From assembly GCA_016792935.1 (NCBI GenBank), contig JAEUJS010000652.1, positions 1-51,693 of the forward strand: 51,693 bases of DNA, written 5' to 3'. Each line of letters starts with the position of its first letter. Within the stretch, counting starts at the first letter, position 1. The position numbers and the translations under genes were made by a program. This stretch comes from Archangium sp. GTDB taxonomy: Bacteria; Myxococcota; Myxococcia; Myxococcales; Myxococcaceae. Below the pieces are notes generated by a model that was not told where the DNA came from, made no database searches, and was given only the letters and a program-made list of their open reading frames with translations. Positions 49,755 through 51,693 of the stretch are shown piece by piece.

Positions 49755-49834
49755 CCTCTCGGGGCCGCATCGGTTTCGCGCGCGTGGAGCGCCCGCATCG
49801 CAACGCTCGCGGTTGCGAATTAGAACTCAGCACC

Positions 49835-50593
49835 ATGAACGTTCTCTTCGTTCACTCCACCGGCACGGGTCCCTTCATGTGGGACACCATTCCCGAAGAC
49901 GTGGTGGCGGCTGAGCGACGCCTCACGCCTCCCAACCTGGGCTACCCGCCCCTCGAAGATCTGCCGCGCGGCAAGTCGATCACCGTGAACGACGACGTGA
50001 AGCACCTGCTCGCCGGGTTGCCCGCCTCGGGCGCGTTCCACCTCGTCGGGCACTCGTACGGAGGGCTGATCGCCATCAAGGCCGCGCAGCAGCTCGGCGC
50101 TCGGGTGAAGTCGATGTTCCTCATCGAGCCGGTGATGTTCGGCGCCATCGCGCGCGATGGGGATGCGGACCCCGACGGAAAGAAGCAGCTCGACGAGTTC
50201 CTGAAGAACCGGTGGTTCCTCGACGACGAGCGCCGCGGCGGCACCGAGGAGTGGCTCGAGATCTTCATCGACTACTGGAATCGGCCCGGCTCGTGGCAGC
50301 GGCTCCCGGAATTGATGCGGCACCACAACCTCTCGATGGGGTGGAAGATGTTCAACGAGGTGCGCTCGGTGTTCCGCGACTCGGGCAGCTACGAAGACAA
50401 CGCGCTCCCGCAGAACGTGCCCGTCACGCTGGTCGTCGGAGAGCGGAGTCCACTCGGCTCACGTGAAGTGATTCGCGCGCTGAGCAAACGCAATCCCCAA
50501 GCGCGCGTCGTGACGCTGCACGGCACGGGACACATGGCGCCGCTCACGCATCCGGCGAAGGTGGCCGAGGCGCTCGCGGCGCACCTGCGTTAG
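49835..50593 (+). CDS. Alpha/beta hydrolase
   Basis: 252 residues. The N-terminal strand is MNVLFVHSTGTGPFMWDTIP. The nucleophile elbow is GHSYGG (Ser74), and the late histidine is in GTGHMAPLTHP (His233), with an acid in the preceding region, giving a standard catalytic triad. No signal peptide is present, so it is cytoplasmic. The substrate cannot be predicted. The start is the first ATG that gives the hydrolase first strand. Confidence 0.88.
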   Translation: MNVLFVHSTGTGPFMWDTIPEDVVAAERRLTPPNLGYPPLEDLPRGKSITVNDDVKHLLAGLPASGAFHLVGHSYGGLIAIKAAQQLGARVKSMFLIEPVMFGAIARDGDADPDGKKQLDEFLKNRWFLDDERRGGTEEWLEIFIDYWNRPGSWQRLPELMRHHNLSMGWKMFNEVRSVFRDSGSYEDNALPQNVPVTLVVGERSPLGSREVIRALSKRNPQARVVTLHGTGHMAPLTHPAKVAEALAAHLR

Positions 50594-50601
50594 TCCGAGT
50601 C

Positions 50602-51012
50602 TCAGCCGAGGTTGGGAAACGCGTCGAGCACGCGACCGCCCGCCGGCGTGCCCAGCAAGCCAGCGGCGGTGGTGACGAGCCTGGTCACGTCCTGCGGTGC
50701 CTGCAGCTGCGCCTCGGGAATCGCCGACTCGACGTAGAGGTAGCAGTCGCTCTCGATGAGCTTCGCCGGAGCGAACGCCTTCGCTTCCTTCGCGTTCTCG
50801 GACGCGATGAGGTCGTAGATGGCGTCGAGCTTGCCCGGGTCGGTGTCGAGCTTGCCCACCGTGACCATCACCTTCCACGCGCCGCGGCGCGCGAACGCCT
50901 GACCCGACTTTCCGTTGAGCGAAAACGTGAACGACTCGTTCTCAGCATCGTGTTTGACGTTCGCGATACCGGGGGATGCAGCGAGGGTCTCAGAGATGGT
51001 GTTGGGGTTCAT
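50602..51012 (-). CDS. Unrecognised 136-residue protein (possibly YbjN-like)
   Basis: Starts at the ATG at 51012 (MNPNTISETLAASPGIANVK). It is small and mixed alpha/beta (RRGAWKVMVTVGKLDTDPGK; ESDCYLYVESAIPEAQLQAP), in the style of YbjN/chaperone-like proteins, but the match is weak. It has no signal peptide and converges on the hydrolase gene with 8 bp between. The function is unknown. Confidence 0.6.
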   Translation of the reverse strand: MNPNTISETLAASPGIANVKHDAENESFTFSLNGKSGQAFARRGAWKVMVTVGKLDTDPGKLDAIYDLIASENAKEAKAFAPAKLIESDCYLYVESAIPEAQLQAPQDVTRLVTTAAGLLGTPAGGRVLDAFPNLG

Positions 51013-51128
51013 GGCCCTCGAGACCCATCGTCGCGGCGTGTGGTGCAAACCATCTTCCCGAGTATCGAAGATGCTTCCTTGAACATGGGTTCATGCTGCG
51101 CGCGGTGGCTTGCGGCACCGTGGCCGGC

Positions 51129-51693
51129 ATGAACGCACTCACTCGAACGGCGCTGCTCTCTTTCCTTGGTTGTGCTCCGGCGCTTCGGAACGCGCCGAGT
51201 GGGCCGCCCGCGCGGTTGGCGCTCGCAGCTCCCGAGCCGGGGCGCTCCGTCGAGGTGCTCGGCGTCTCGCTCTTCGTGCACGACTCGGCTTCGGGTGATT
51301 CGTCGAAGCAGGTGCTGCTGTGTCTGCACGCCATCGGTCACGGCGGCGGAGACTTCGCAGCGCTCTCGAAGGCGCGGCCTGACCTGCGCGTCATCTCCAT
51401 CGACTGGCCGGGACATGGGCGGAGCAGCAATGACTCACAACCAGCGAGCGCCATCCGCTACGAGCAATTGCTCGCTTCTGTGATGGATGAACTGAAGCTC
51501 GAGCGGGTGGTGCTGCTCGGCAACTCCATCGGCGGAGCGACCGCGATTCGGTACGCGGCTTCTCACCCCGAGCGGGTGCGGGCGTTGGTGCTCGCGAACC
51601 CCGGTGGGCTCGATCCCGGAGCGAGTGGGTTCATCGGCCGCTTCTTCATCGGCGGGTTGGTCGACCGCTTCGAACAGGGCGTGCGGAACGAGG
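51129..51693 (+). CDS. Alpha/beta hydrolase lipoprotein, 3' end outside the window
   Basis: At least 188 residues. MNALTRTALLSFLGC is a lipoprotein signal (lipobox FLGC); an in-frame ATG at 51093 is an alternative start. VLLCLHAIGHGGGDF contributes the oxyanion-hole strand, DWPGHGRS follows, and the nucleophile elbow is GNSIGG. The acid and histidine of the triad lie beyond position 51693. It is probably an exported lipid-anchored esterase- or lipase-like enzyme. Confidence 0.83.
   Translation, partial: MNALTRTALLSFLGCAPALRNAPSGPPARLALAAPEPGRSVEVLGVSLFVHDSASGDSSKQVLLCLHAIGHGGGDFAALSKARPDLRVISIDWPGHGRSSNDSQPASAIRYEQLLASVMDELKLERVVLLGNSIGGATAIRYAASHPERVRALVLANPGGLDPGASGFIGRFFIGGLVDRFEQGVRNE

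Overview
The window is 51.7 kb of GC-rich, gene-dense bacterial chromosome, most likely from a myxobacterium (Myxococcota, Cystobacterineae-like). The pointers are a DUF2378/TIGR02265 protein, a MYXO-CTERM-like tail, many lipoproteins with Gly/Thr- or Asp/Ala/Gly-rich linkers, TIGR02996-type segments, TPR proteins paired with an Hsp70-like ATPase, and a stand-alone GspE N-terminal domain. I saw no rRNA, tRNA, CRISPR array, transposase or prophage gene. About 40 genes are called. The first (FGGY kinase) and last (alpha/beta hydrolase) are cut by the window edges.

Layout. 1-7 kb: FGGY sugar kinase, universal stress protein, homogentisate 1,2-dioxygenase-like cupin, a ferritin-like lipoprotein, a carboxypeptidase-regulatory-domain lipoprotein and an M14 metallopeptidase. 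7-12.3 kb: a WGR/TIGR02996 protein, an Hsp70 that is only a nucleotide-binding domain between two TPR proteins, and a 589-residue orphan. 12.4-15 kb: a large beta-helix-like lipoprotein. 15-20.3 kb (minus strand): DUF4331 protein, Gly-rich lipoprotein, TPR membrane protein, truncated-hemoglobin lipoprotein and a YceI-diheme cytochrome c fusion. 20.3-25.3 kb: two orphan lipoproteins, a TPR/HupE pair joined by an ATGA overlap, and DUF2378. 25.4-35.2 kb: two small helical proteins and a 3060-residue protein with 22 Ig-like modules that reads straight into an OmpA-family outer-membrane protein. 35.4-40.2 kb: an orphan lipoprotein, the GspE-N protein, an AbiEi/DUF559 protein and two small membrane proteins. 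40.2-46.7 kb: a tripartite RND efflux operon led by its own TetR gene, all junctions being 4-bp ATGA overlaps. 46.8 kb to the end: a VWFA lipoprotein and small orphans, a decayed gene and two alpha/beta hydrolases.

The most unusual signal is not a gene. Three families of short palindromic elements (A, CCCTCACCC...CTCTCCC/GGGAGAGGG; B, CAACGGCGTCGCCCC...GGGGCTTT; C, CAGCAGGCGAGCCTGCTG) occur in about 15 full or partial copies. Twelve of these lie inside coding sequences in a stop-free frame. They form part of a signal peptide, build a 95-residue N-terminal extension on HupE, supply the C-terminal tail of an RND pump, and sit exactly where the Ig-repeat protein should stop and the OmpA protein should start, so that the two are fused. 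Classical REP elements are largely intergenic, so this gene-embedded distribution deserves a genome-wide check.
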